The notes under the pieces: generated by a model
What the model saw: the letters and a program-made list of their open reading frames with translations, nothing else
Databases searched by the model: none
Told to the model about the DNA's origin: nothing
Position numbers and translations under genes: made by a program
In this document: in pieces, positions 1 through 7,243 of the stretch
How the letters are laid out: every line of letters begins with the position of its first letter
Position numbering within the stretch: the stretch's first letter is position 1
Assembly (NCBI GenBank): GCA_904501705.1
Contig: CAJGCA010000050.1
Location: 1-12,549, forward strand
DNA: 12,549 nucleotides
Reading direction: 5' to 3'
From: Clostridiaceae bacterium
Lineage (GTDB): Bacteria > Bacillota > Clostridia > Oscillospirales > Acutalibacteraceae

Positions 1-50
1 AAAATTAGGTTAAAATAGGAAAAGACCAAAATAAATGGAGGTAATTTGTT
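1..50 (+). promoter_or_regulatory. Leader of gap with possible -10 box and ribosome site
   Basis: TAAAAT at 11-16 could be a -10 box, but its -35 would lie before the window, so the promoter is only half visible. GGAGG at 37-41, nine bases before the ATG at 51, is a strong ribosome site and fixes the gap start. Confidence 0.4.
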
Positions 51-1067
51 ATGGCAGTTAAAGTTGCAATCAATGGTTTCGGCCGTATTGGCCGTCTGGC
101 GTTCCGTCAGATGTTCGGCGCTGAGGGTTATGAGCTGGTCGCGATCAACGACCTGACCAAGCCCAGCATGCTGGCTCACCTTCTCAAGTACGATACCGCT
201 CAGGGTCGCTATGACGGTCACACCGTCGTGGCTGACGACGAGGCGGGCACCATCACCGTGGACGGCAAGGTCCTGAAGATTTATGCCGAGAAGGACGCGG
301 CGAACCTGCCCTGGGGCGAGATCGGCGTGGACGTTGTCCTCGAGTGCACCGGTTTCTATTGCTCCAAGGAGAAGTCTATGGCTCACATCAACGCCGGTGC
401 GAAGAAGGTTGTTATCTCCGCTCCTGCTGACAAGGAGACCAAGACCATCGTTTACTCCGTTAACGAGAACACCCTGACCGCTGACGATGTGATCATCTCC
501 GCGGCTTCCTGCACCACCAACTGCTTGGCTCCCATGGCCAAGGCCCTGAACGACTACGCTGAGATCCAGAGCGGTATCATGACCACCGTGCACGCTTACA
601 CCGGTGATCAGATGATCCTCGACGGTCCTCACCGCAAGGGCGACCTGCGCCGCGCTCGCGCCGGGGCGCAGAACATCGTTCCCAACTCCACCGGTGCCGC
701 GAAGGCGATCGGTCTGGTTATCCCCGAGCTCAACGGCAAGCTCATCGGCTCCGCTCAGCGCGTTCCCACCTGCACCGGCTCCACCACCATTCTGGTTGCC
801 GTTGTTAAGGGCAAGGATGTCACCGTTGAGGGCATCAACGCTGCGATGAAGGCCGCGGCTTCCGATTCCTTCGGCTACAACGAGGATATGATCGTGTCCT
901 CCGACGTGATCGGCATCCGCTACGGTTCTCTCTTCGATGCCACTCAGACCATGGTCGCGAAGATCGACGACGACACCTATCAGGTGCAGGTCGTGTCTTG
1001 GTACGACAACGAGAACTCCTACACCAGCCAGATGGTCCGTACCATCAAGTATTTCGCTGAGTTGTAA
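51..1067 (+). CDS. gap: Glyceraldehyde-3-phosphate dehydrogenase, type I
   Basis: This 338-aa cytoplasmic enzyme oxidises glyceraldehyde-3-phosphate to 1,3-bisphosphoglycerate with NAD and phosphate in glycolysis. The N-terminal Rossmann motif INGFGRIGR is at residues 7-15, and Asp34 in the INDL stretch is the residue usually linked to NAD rather than NADP preference. The active-site motif SCTTN places the catalytic Cys at 154, and His181 in TVHAYT is its expected partner. RVPT (238-241) and SWYDNE (316-321) are further family blocks. Length is normal. The gene uses a narrow codon set, as expected of a highly expressed gene. A hairpin terminator follows, so it is probably transcribed alone or as the last gene of a glycolytic unit starting outside the window. 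Confidence 0.98.
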   Translation: MAVKVAINGFGRIGRLAFRQMFGAEGYELVAINDLTKPSMLAHLLKYDTAQGRYDGHTVVADDEAGTITVDGKVLKIYAEKDAANLPWGEIGVDVVLECTGFYCSKEKSMAHINAGAKKVVISAPADKETKTIVYSVNENTLTADDVIISAASCTTNCLAPMAKALNDYAEIQSGIMTTVHAYTGDQMILDGPHRKGDLRRARAGAQNIVPNSTGAAKAIGLVIPELNGKLIGSAQRVPTCTGSTTILVAVVKGKDVTVEGINAAMKAAASDSFGYNEDMIVSSDVIGIRYGSLFDATQTMVAKIDDDTYQVQVVSWYDNENSYTSQMVRTIKYFAEL

Positions 1068-1094
1068 TCTCTCGGCGCGATAAAGGCGAACAAC

Positions 1095-1128
1095 ATCCCC
1101 GACGGCTTGTGCCGTCGGGGATTCTTGT
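1095..1128 (+). terminator. Intrinsic terminator after gap
   Basis: A perfect 12-bp stem (1095-1106 with 1111-1122, core CCCCGACGGC/GCCGTCGGGG) closes a TTGT loop and is followed by a broken T-run, TCTTGTTT. It sits 27 bases after the gap stop codon. Confidence 0.85.
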
Positions 1129-1196
1129 TTGCTCACACCTAGCGTATTCGATTTTTCGCCGTTAAACCGTGGGAATTGCTGTTATGTGCAGGAATG

Positions 1197-1225
1197 TTTA
1201 CTTTCTCGTTTGCTTGTGATATGAT
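1197..1225 (+). promoter_or_regulatory. Extended -10 promoter for the lipase gene
   Basis: TTTACT (1197-1202) and TATGAT (1220-1225) are separated by 17 bases. TG at 1217-1218 gives an extended -10 motif. Transcription would start near 1232, leaving a leader of only about 14 bases that is mostly the ribosome site. Confidence 0.6.
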
Positions 1226-1245
1226 AAAAGCAGAGGTGGGAAAAT

Positions 1246-2574
1246 ATGAAAAAATCTCTGTGTTTTGCGAGTGTGGTGTACGCGCTTGTTGTGAGTGTCA
1301 TTGCGAACAGCTATATGCTGTTGCTTGATGAGCCGCGATGGATGTATGTGTTTGTTCCACTGTTGGTCGGCATTTGCCTGTTTGCGGGGATGCTTGCGTT
1401 GCGTAAAGCATCTCTGCGATGGAAGGCCTGCGGTCACGGCGCGGTGCTGCTTGCGGCGTTCGGACTATCTGTCTGTTTTTCGATCGCATATCACGTTGTG
1501 TTGGCTGCGCTTCTGCTTCTTGATCGTGTGTGGCCGTTCATTTGGAGTGCGCTTGTGTGCATTGGCGTGCAGGCGCTGGCGTTTTGGATCGGCATCCTCT
1601 GTGTGTATCTGACCTCCGTACAACTGGGCGTTAAGCAACGGGTCATCGGTATCGTATGCGGAATGATACCGATCGCTAATGTGGTCGCTCTCGCTGCCAT
1701 CCTGCGCATCGTGTTCGCGGAGGTGTGCTTTGAGACGGAGAAAGAGCAACTGGATCACGCGCGGCAGGCACAGAGAGTGTGCGAAACAAGGTATCCGATT
1801 CTGCTGGTGCATGGGGTCTTTTTTCGTGACACGGCATATTTTAATTATTGGGGGCGTATCCCCGCGGCACTGGAGCGCAACGGTGCGACGATTTATTACG
1901 GCAACCACGCCTCAGCCGCTTCGGTGGCGGACAGTGCGGCGCAACTGACCACTCGCATCAAGGAGATCGTCGCGCAGAACGGTTGCGAAAAAGTCAACAT
2001 CATCGCTCATTCCAAAGGCGGTCTCGACTGCCGTTATGCACTGGATAGACTGGGTGTCGCACCCTACGTTGCTTCGCTGACAACGGTGAACACGCCGCAT
2101 AGGGGGTGCCTATTCGCAGACTATCTGCTGGATAAAGTTTCCGTCGCGATGAAAAATAAGCTTGCGAATGTATACAATTCTACGCTGAAAAAGTTCGGCG
2201 AGGAGAACCCCGATTTTTTGGCGGCCGTGGGCGATCTGACCGCAGAGGTCTGCGAGCGTTTTGATCGGGAGACACCCGCGCCTGCGGGTGTGTTCTGCCA
2301 AAGTATTGGCTCGCTTCTGTCGAGGGCGAGCGATGGCCAATTTCCGCTCAACTTCTCGCATCATCTTGTTCGATGGTTTGATGGAGCAAATGACGGGCTC
2401 GTCAGCGAAAAGTCATTTGCTTGGGGTGAGAAGCACACCTTGCTCACCACGGCTAAGCCGCGCGGCATTTCCCACGGCGACGTCATCGACCTTAACCGTC
2501 AGAATATCGAAGGCTTTGACGTGCGGGAGTTTTATGTGACGCTGGTTAATGATCTGAAAAACCGAGGCTTATAA
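1246..2574 (+). CDS. Membrane-anchored alpha/beta-hydrolase, lipase-like
   Basis: This 442-aa protein has two parts. Residues 1-160 hold about five hydrophobic segments (roughly 4-26, 32-52, 65-92, 95-125, 133-158). Residues 183-442 form an alpha/beta-hydrolase domain like bacterial triacylglycerol lipases. The oxyanion-hole motif LLVHG is at 186-190. The nucleophile elbow AHSKGG gives Ser256, with Ala in place of the first Gly as in Bacillus lipases. Asp383 in NDGLVS and His410 in SHGD complete a likely triad. A GDLTAE block (329-334) matches the region before the lid-side loop of these lipases. The ribosome site AGAGGTGGG lies just before the ATG. A topology with the hydrolase attached to a five-segment membrane part is unusual, since most such lipases are secreted. 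Substrate is not known; an ester or lipid is inferred. It converges on plsC. Confidence 0.85.
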   Translation: MKKSLCFASVVYALVVSVIANSYMLLLDEPRWMYVFVPLLVGICLFAGMLALRKASLRWKACGHGAVLLAAFGLSVCFSIAYHVVLAALLLLDRVWPFIWSALVCIGVQALAFWIGILCVYLTSVQLGVKQRVIGIVCGMIPIANVVALAAILRIVFAEVCFETEKEQLDHARQAQRVCETRYPILLVHGVFFRDTAYFNYWGRIPAALERNGATIYYGNHASAASVADSAAQLTTRIKEIVAQNGCEKVNIIAHSKGGLDCRYALDRLGVAPYVASLTTVNTPHRGCLFADYLLDKVSVAMKNKLANVYNSTLKKFGEENPDFLAAVGDLTAEVCERFDRETPAPAGVFCQSIGSLLSRASDGQFPLNFSHHLVRWFDGANDGLVSEKSFAWGEKHTLLTTAKPRGISHGDVIDLNRQNIEGFDVREFYVTLVNDLKNRGL

Positions 2575-2576
2575 CG

Positions 2577-2608
2577 AAAAAAGGCTTGCCGCACGGCAAG
2601 CCTTTTTT
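2577..2608. terminator. Bidirectional terminator shared by lipase gene and plsC
   Basis: The inverted repeat AAAAAAGGCTTGCC (2577-2590) pairs with 2595-2608 around a GCAC loop. It has an A-run before and a T-run after the GC stem, so it can stop transcripts from both converging genes. Confidence 0.92.
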
Positions 2609-2620
2609 GTGCTTAAAAAT

Positions 2621-3412
2621 TTATTTGTTCAAATCTTCTTCGACGATCGCGCGGGCGCGCTCGCTGATGGCATCGGTGCGGTTGGCGGCGACGTAGTCCG
2701 CGTCCAGCACCTCGACGACCCGTATGCGGGCGATACAGCGGTAGGGGAACGTGGCCTTCTCATACTGCAGAGTTAGCACGGCGAGGGGGCATTTGGCGGT
2801 CGTGGCGATCTTAAAGCTGCCGTTATGGAAGGGTAGCAGCCCCTCACCCGTCTTGTTGCGCGTGCCTTCAGGGTAGATGCCGACGCACAGCCCGCGTTCG
2901 GTGATGTGAGCCGCCGCCGCTTTGATGGTGGCGACGGCGTTGCGGGGGTTTTCACGGTCGATGGGCAGGAAAGAGGCATTACGCATAATGGGGCCAGCCA
3001 GCGGGATCTTAAAATTCTCCGGCTTAGATACGAAGGGGAGCTCAAAGTCACGCAGTGCCGCCATCTTGACGAGCGGGTCGAGGTTAGACAGATGGTTACT
3101 CACCAGCAGGAAGGGGATGTCCTTCGGTAGCCGATCACCCCCCGTGATGCGGGCGCGGGTGCCGCACAGCAGCACCACCCACTCGGCAGTATGGGAGATC
3201 ACGCGATAGAAAAGGCGGCGTGCCTGTGATGGCATCGCCTTGCGCATAAAGCAGGACCAGAGCAGCAGGAGCGTGAGCTCCAACACAGCCCCTGCCGCAT
3301 AGCTGCCGACAAGTAAGAGCGGCAGCCACCACAGTGACAGTGCGGAAGTGAGTGCGTATAGCACCGCCACGACGACGGCGGAGAGGATCCACAGCAGGAT
3401 GTTGATGAGCAT
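2621..3412 (-). CDS. plsC: 1-acyl-sn-glycerol-3-phosphate acyltransferase
   Basis: This 263-aa inner-membrane enzyme transfers an acyl group to lysophosphatidic acid to give phosphatidic acid, the precursor of membrane phospholipids. The acyltransferase motif NHLSNLD gives the catalytic His107 and Asp112. PIDRE (150-154) is the second block and PEGTRNK (181-187) the third, which binds the glycerol phosphate. Hydrophobic segments at about 3-22 and 28-52 should anchor it in the membrane. The frame stays open up to 3535, but the ATG at 3412 is chosen because GGAGG (3419-3423 on this strand) lies six bases upstream and a good promoter lies at 3443-3471, inside the longer reading. It appears to be a single-gene transcript. 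Confidence 0.93.
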   Translation of the reverse strand: MLINILLWILSAVVVAVLYALTSALSLWWLPLLLVGSYAAGAVLELTLLLLWSCFMRKAMPSQARRLFYRVISHTAEWVVLLCGTRARITGGDRLPKDIPFLLVSNHLSNLDPLVKMAALRDFELPFVSKPENFKIPLAGPIMRNASFLPIDRENPRNAVATIKAAAAHITERGLCVGIYPEGTRNKTGEGLLPFHNGSFKIATTAKCPLAVLTLQYEKATFPYRCIARIRVVEVLDADYVAANRTDAISERARAIVEEDLNK

Positions 3413-3442
3413 AGCACGCCTCCAAGGAAAAATTTCCAGACC

Positions 3443-3471
3443 AGTATACGCTTTTTTTGTAATTTCGTCAA
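3443..3471 (-). promoter_or_regulatory. Sigma-A type promoter of plsC
   Basis: On the minus strand TTGACG (3466-3471) and TATACT (3443-3448) are 17 bases apart, a near-consensus match. Transcription would start near 3436, about 24 bases before the plsC ATG. Confidence 0.85.
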
Positions 3472-3491
3472 GATGGTTGATAGTCGGGTAC

Positions 3492-3530
3492 AACAAAAGC
3501 CGCCCACCGAATAGTGAGCGGCTGTTTGTT
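3492..3530 (-). terminator. Terminator after the zinc-ribbon gene
   Basis: On the minus strand AGCCGC (3518-3523) pairs with GCGGCT (3498-3503); an inner CAC/GTG pairing lies beyond one mismatch, and flanking AACAAA/TTTGTT runs extend the stem. The tail read from this strand is TTTTGTTGT. It lies just after the stop codon of the 3539-3817 gene and before the plsC promoter. Confidence 0.8.
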
Positions 3531-3538
3531 GACAATGA

Positions 3539-3817
3539 TTAGTTCTCGCCCTTCATAGCAGCAAAGCACTCGCTGCAGTACACGGGACGATCCTCGCGGG
3601 GCTTGAAAGGAACCTTGCATTCCTTGCCGCAGTTGGCGCAAACAGCGTCGTGCATCTCGCGCTCGGGACGGCCGGCGTTCTTGCGGGCGTCGCGGCAGGC
3701 CTTGCAGCGCTGGGGCTCGTTAACGAAACCCTTCTCGGCATAGAACTCCTGCTCGCCGGCGGTGAAGATGAATTCGTTACCGCACTCTTTGCACACTAAA
3801 GTCTTGTCTTCGTACAT
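3539..3817 (-). CDS. Small protein with two zinc-ribbon-like modules
   Basis: This 92-aa soluble protein has four CxxC pairs: Cys9/12, 38/41, 60/63 and 81/84. The spacing suggests two zinc-binding modules, residues 9-41 and 60-84, joined by a basic linker (KNAGRPERE). The first half resembles the uncharacterised zinc-ribbon family common in Firmicutes (VCKECGNEF, then RCKACR). No catalytic residues or membrane segment are seen. The start has GAGG nine bases upstream. It lies downstream of the sigma-factor gene on the same strand with 146 bases between, and is followed by its own terminator. The biochemical role is unknown; nucleic-acid or protein binding is a guess from the fold. Confidence 0.85.
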   Translation of the reverse strand: MYEDKTLVCKECGNEFIFTAGEQEFYAEKGFVNEPQRCKACRDARKNAGRPEREMHDAVCANCGKECKVPFKPREDRPVYCSECFAAMKGEN

Positions 3818-3856
3818 GGGATTTTACCTCGCTTTGAAATAGAATAATATTTGCCC

Positions 3857-3876
3857 TGCGGCGGACTTCCGCCGCA
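3857..3876. other. GC-rich hairpin upstream of the zinc-ribbon gene
   Basis: TGCGGCGG (3857-3864) pairs perfectly with CCGCCGCA (3869-3876) around a four-base loop. No T-run follows on either strand, so it is a poor terminator for the sigma gene. It would sit in the 5' leader of the zinc-ribbon gene or end the sigma transcript weakly. No convincing promoter was found in 3818-3963. Confidence 0.5.
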
Positions 3877-3963
3877 CGCCTTGTCATAACGCTGGGCTTA
3901 AGTTCCACGGGCATATATTGCAAACGGCCTCATGCCGATGTTGCCTGAATTGTTCGCATCACC

Positions 3964-4509
3964 CTACTGCTCAGCTGTCATCTTGCGTCGCAGTCGTTGG
4001 ACGGCGTTGTCTACCGCCTTTTTACTCACGCCGAGCCGAGCGGCAATGTCCTCGTAGGACATATCGCTGAGCCGCGCCAGCAGCACCGCGTATTCGAGTT
4101 CGGTGAGGCGTTGCTGCAACTGTTCGCGCAGTTGGGTGAGGGCTTCCTGCTCCAGCATCCGCAAGGCCGGGTCGCTGTCCTCGTCTGGCAGTTCGCCGTT
4201 ATCCTCGATGGATTGCTCGGATCGTATGCGCGCACCTTGCTGCCTGGTGACCGAGGTGAGTCGGTTGCGGATGCAGGTCGTCGCGTAGGTGGTAAAGGTC
4301 GCGCCGCCATCGGCGCGGTAGGAGCGCACTGCGGCCAGCAGACCAAGGGACGCCTCCTGTTCGAGATCGTCGGCGTCTAGACCAAACGACTCGAAGCTTT
4401 GTATAGTCGAGCGGATGATGGGAGCCATCCGATGGGCGACGGTAGCGTATGCCTCTTCGTCTCCCGACGCGGCAAGCTCGATGGGCAACAGCTCGTTTCT
4501 CTTATCCAA
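3964..4509 (-). CDS. SigH-like sigma-70 family sigma factor
   Basis: This 181-aa protein directs RNA polymerase to a subset of promoters. Region 2 is visible as DLEQEASLGLLAAVRSYR (48-65), the core-binding part, followed by FTTYATTCIRNRLTSVTR (72-89), which should contact the -10 element. Region 4 spans about 133-177, with the helix-turn-helix SYEDIAARLG and the ending KKAVDNAVQRLRRK, which strongly recalls the KSIDNALQR ending of SigH, the early-stationary and sporulation sigma factor. It is somewhat shorter than typical SigH. The start is TTG: an in-frame TGA at 4522-4524 leaves no earlier start, and GGGGTGAT lies just upstream. The nearby ATG at 4514 is out of frame. The exact regulon cannot be told. 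Confidence 0.85.
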   Translation of the reverse strand: MDKRNELLPIELAASGDEEAYATVAHRMAPIIRSTIQSFESFGLDADDLEQEASLGLLAAVRSYRADGGATFTTYATTCIRNRLTSVTRQQGARIRSEQSIEDNGELPDEDSDPALRMLEQEALTQLREQLQQRLTELEYAVLLARLSDMSYEDIAARLGVSKKAVDNAVQRLRRKMTAEQ

Positions 4510-4558
4510 GCCATCACCCCGTCAATATCATCGCGTACTTATCAACCATACGAAATAT

Positions 4559-4587
4559 AGTCTAACCGAAAAAAATTCGCTTGTCAA
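4559..4587 (-). promoter_or_regulatory. Promoter of the SigH-like gene
   Basis: On the minus strand TTGACA (4582-4587) is a perfect -35, and TAGACT (4559-4564) follows after 17 bases as a weaker -10. The start would be near 4552, giving a leader of about 42 bases. Confidence 0.75.
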
Positions 4588-4733
4588 CCACTTTTTTGAA
4601 GAAATTCTAAAAAATCGTAAAAAAAAATTCATTTACCGCTCGTTTTTTTAACAAAACAGCAAAAATTTTCCACAATTCACGCCTGGTCACGCGGATTAGC
4701 GAGAAAAAAGCCGAATTTCCTACCCCTTTTTGA

Positions 4734-4762
4734 TTGACAATTCTTTTATTTCATATTAAAAT
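4734..4762 (+). promoter_or_regulatory. Strong promoter of glyS
   Basis: TTGACA (4734-4739) and TAAAAT (4757-4762) have a 17-base spacer. The start would be near 4769, 37 bases before the ATG. This is too short for a T-box leader, so glyS is probably not tRNA-responsive here. Confidence 0.88.
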
Positions 4763-4805
4763 AGTGCACATATATTTCCTGATGGGGAAATGGGAGGGTC
4801 TAACA

Positions 4806-6209
4806 ATGAAAAATACCGAAAAAACCATGGAAAAGATCGTCACGCTATGCAAGGGCCGCGGCTTTATCTTCGCGGGCTCCGAGATCTACGGCGGACTGGC
4901 AAACACCTGGGACTACGGCCCGCTCGGTGTGGAGCTGAAGAACAACGTCAAAAAGGCGTGGTGGAAGAAGTTCGTGCAGGAGAACCCCTATAACGTGGGT
5001 CTCGATGCCGCGATCCTGATGAACCCCCAAACCTGGGTGGCGAGCGGCCACGTGGGCGGCTTTTCCGACCCGCTGATGGACTGCAAGGAGTGCAAGGAGC
5101 GTTTCCGTGCCGATAAGGTTATCGAGGACTGGTGCGCCGAGAACGGTGTGACCCTGCCCAAGCCTGTGGACGCTCTCTCCCAAGCGGAGATGAAGGAATT
5201 CGTCGAGGAGCATAACATCCCCTGCCCGACCTGTGGTAAGCACAACTGGACCGACATCCGTCAGTTTAACCTGATGTTCAAGACCTTCCAGGGCGTGACC
5301 GAGGACGCGAAGAACACCGTCTATCTGCGCCCCGAGACTGCGCAGGGCATCTTCGTCAACTTCCAAAACGTCCAGCGCTCTACCCGCCGCAAGCTGCCTT
5401 TCGGCGTCTGTCAGGTGGGTAAATCCTTCCGTAACGAGATCACCCCCGGCAACTTCACCTTCCGCACCCGCGAGTTCGAGCAGATGGAGTTGGAGTTCTT
5501 CTGCCAGCCCGGCACCGAGCTTGAGTGGTTCAAGTATTGGAAGGAGTTCTGCCATCAGTGGCTGCTCGGTCTCGGTATGAAGAGTGAAAACCTGCGTCTG
5601 CGCGACCACGATCCTGAGGAGCTGAGCCACTATTCCAACGCGACCACCGACTTTGAGTTCGTGTTCCCGTTCGGCTGGGGCGAGCTGTGGGGCGTGGCGT
5701 CCCGCACCAACTTCGACCTCAACGCCCACCAGACCACCTCGGGCAAGGATATGACCTACTTCGATCAGGAGAAGAACGAGCATTACATTCCTTACGTTGT
5801 CGAGCCCTCGCTGGGTGCCGACCGCGTGACGCTCGCGTTCCTCGTCGAGGCGTATGACGAGGAGGTCGTTGACGCCGAGAAGAATGACACCCGCGTGGTG
5901 CTGCGTCTGCATCCTGCGCTCGCGCCCTTTAAGGCCGCGGTGCTCCCGCTGTCCAAGAAGCTCAGTGAGCCCGCGATGGCGATCCAGCAGGAATTGTCCA
6001 AGTACTTTATGGTGGACTTTGACGAGGCGGGTTCGATCGGCAAGCGCTATCGCCGTGAGGACGAGATCGGCACGCCCTATTGCATCACCTATGATTTTGA
6101 TAGTGAGCAGGACGGCTGCGTGACCGTGCGCGACCGCGACACGATGCAGCAGGAGCGCGTGGCGATTAAGGATCTTAAGGCGTATATTGAGGAGCATATC
6201 GCGTATTAA
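4806..6209 (+). CDS. glyS: Glycyl-tRNA synthetase, single-chain dimeric type
   Basis: This 467-aa class II synthetase charges tRNA-Gly with glycine in the cytoplasm. It is the single-chain alpha2 form, not the separate alpha/beta form of E. coli. The N-terminal block has GFIFAGSEIYGG and YGPLG. Cysteine pairs at 93-96 (CKEC) and 140-143 (CPTC) may bind zinc. RPETAQG is at about 175-181, motif 2 starts with FRNEITPG (208-215) and continues to the FEQMELEFF block, and motif 3 contains GADR (337-340). The C-terminal anticodon-binding domain covers about 366-467. An open frame runs back to 4734, but that codon is inside the -35 box. GGGAGGG at 4792-4798 supports the ATG at 4806, and the resulting length is normal. 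Some Firmicutes use the symbol glyQS for the single-chain form. Confidence 0.96.
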   Translation: MKNTEKTMEKIVTLCKGRGFIFAGSEIYGGLANTWDYGPLGVELKNNVKKAWWKKFVQENPYNVGLDAAILMNPQTWVASGHVGGFSDPLMDCKECKERFRADKVIEDWCAENGVTLPKPVDALSQAEMKEFVEEHNIPCPTCGKHNWTDIRQFNLMFKTFQGVTEDAKNTVYLRPETAQGIFVNFQNVQRSTRRKLPFGVCQVGKSFRNEITPGNFTFRTREFEQMELEFFCQPGTELEWFKYWKEFCHQWLLGLGMKSENLRLRDHDPEELSHYSNATTDFEFVFPFGWGELWGVASRTNFDLNAHQTTSGKDMTYFDQEKNEHYIPYVVEPSLGADRVTLAFLVEAYDEEVVDAEKNDTRVVLRLHPALAPFKAAVLPLSKKLSEPAMAIQQELSKYFMVDFDEAGSIGKRYRREDEIGTPYCITYDFDSEQDGCVTVRDRDTMQQERVAIKDLKAYIEEHIAY

Positions 6210-6220
6210 AAAGTTTCAGT

Positions 6221-6254
6221 CGATGGGGTGATCCGTGTGGGTCGCCCCATCGTT
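6221..6254 (+). terminator. Hairpin after glyS, probable weak terminator
   Basis: CGATGGGGTGA (6221-6231) pairs with TCGCCCCATCG (6242-6252), 11 pairs with one G-T wobble, around a ten-base loop. Only two T residues follow, so termination may be leaky and the transporter gene could be partly read from the glyS promoter. Confidence 0.6.
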
Positions 6255-6271
6255 GTAAAGAGGCGAAAGGC

Positions 6272-7177
6272 ATGAAAAAGTTTCGGTTAACCAAAGGCGT
6301 AGCGATCGCTTTTGTGTTGCTCGCCGCCTGTCTGTGGGGAACGACGGGCATATTCATTCATCGGCTCAACGCGATGGGGTTGAGCACCTTATCCATCGTG
6401 TTTTTGCGCGCCGCGATGACGGCGCTGTGTATGCTGGCGGTCATTTCGGTGACTGATCGGTCGCTGTTTCGTATTCGGCTTCGGGATTGGTGGATCTTTG
6501 TCGGCAACGGAATTTTGAGCCTGTTGTTTTTCAATTTTTGCTATTTCCGCACCATCGAGGTGTCGAGTATGGGCATTGCCGCGACGCTGCTGTACACCTC
6601 GCCTGCGTTCGTTGCGCTCATCAGCGCGTGGTTGTTTAAGGAAAAGTTTACGGGACGCACGGCCATCGCCGTGGTGTTGGCTTTCGCGGGCGCGCTGCTG
6701 GTGAGTGGCGTGTTGACAGGCGGACAGCTGCTGACGGTGAACGGTCTGTTGCTCGGTGTGGCGAGCGGCTTCTTCTATGCGCTGTACAGTATCTTCACCC
6801 GCTTTGCGCTGATTCGCGGCTATCACTCCGTCACCATTACCTTCTACACCTTCCTGTTCACCGCGCTTGGCGGAGCAGCGATTGCAGATCATAGCGAGAT
6901 TGCCGCATCGATCGGTCAAAACGGCGCGTCGGTGCTGTGGCTTATGGCGCTGTATTCGTTGGTAACGACCGTGTTTCCGTATACGTTCTACAATATGGGT
7001 CTGCAGCGGGTGGAAAACTCCTATGCTTCGGTTATTTCGTCGATCGAGCTGGTATGCGCAGCGGTGTTCGGGCTGATCGCGTTCGGCGAGGTGCCCGACG
7101 GTTACGGCATCAGCGGCATTTTGTTGGTGCTCGCCGCCGTCGCGGTGCTGAATTTACAGAGCAAGAAGAAAGTTTAG
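6272..7177 (+). CDS. EamA/DMT-family membrane transporter
   Basis: This 301-aa protein has about ten hydrophobic segments arranged as two EamA repeats, the pattern of drug/metabolite transporters. The first repeat starts with CLWGTTGIF (20-28) and ends with YTSPAFVALISAWLFKEK (108-125). The second has SSIELVCAAVFGLIAFGE (256-273) in the matching position. The charged C-terminal tail KKK is expected to be cytoplasmic. AAAGAGG lies eight bases before the ATG. Members move amino acids, nucleotides or metabolites, often outward; the substrate cannot be read from the sequence. It lies 62 bases after glyS across a hairpin, and the proB promoter begins at its last stop-codon base, so it may be separate from the proline operon. 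Confidence 0.88.
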   Translation: MKKFRLTKGVAIAFVLLAACLWGTTGIFIHRLNAMGLSTLSIVFLRAAMTALCMLAVISVTDRSLFRIRLRDWWIFVGNGILSLLFFNFCYFRTIEVSSMGIAATLLYTSPAFVALISAWLFKEKFTGRTAIAVVLAFAGALLVSGVLTGGQLLTVNGLLLGVASGFFYALYSIFTRFALIRGYHSVTITFYTFLFTALGGAAIADHSEIAASIGQNGASVLWLMALYSLVTTVFPYTFYNMGLQRVENSYASVISSIELVCAAVFGLIAFGEVPDGYGISGILLVLAAVAVLNLQSKKKV

Positions 7178-7206
7178 TTGCAAAATTCCACGGGCTGTGG
7201 TATTCT
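7177..7206 (+). promoter_or_regulatory. Extended -10 promoter of the proBAC operon
   Basis: TTGCAA (7178-7183) and TATTCT (7201-7206) are 17 bases apart, with TG at 7198-7199 giving an extended -10. Neither box is perfect. Transcription would start near 7213, leaving about 30 bases of leader, too short for a T-box or attenuator. Confidence 0.55.
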
Positions 7207-7243
7207 TTTTTGAAAGATGTCCTTATTGGAAGGAGATAACAGT

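Larger units (their letters stand above)
4510..4805. other. AT-rich divergent intergenic region
   Basis: This stretch holds the minus-strand promoter of the sigma gene and the plus-strand promoter and leader of glyS. Between them (4588-4733) the sequence is rich in A and T runs, with no reading frame, hairpin or T-box features seen. Confidence 0.7.

Noticed and set aside
3413..3535. N-terminal extension of plsC by 41 residues
   Set aside because: It would include the promoter and part of the upstream terminator, and a perfect ribosome site sits before the internal ATG at 3412.
4845..6197. Open 450-codon frame on the minus strand inside glyS
   Set aside because: It is antisense to a clearly recognised synthetase, has low-complexity Leu/Val/Gly/Glu/His content and no family features. 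It is a by-product of high-G+C codon use.
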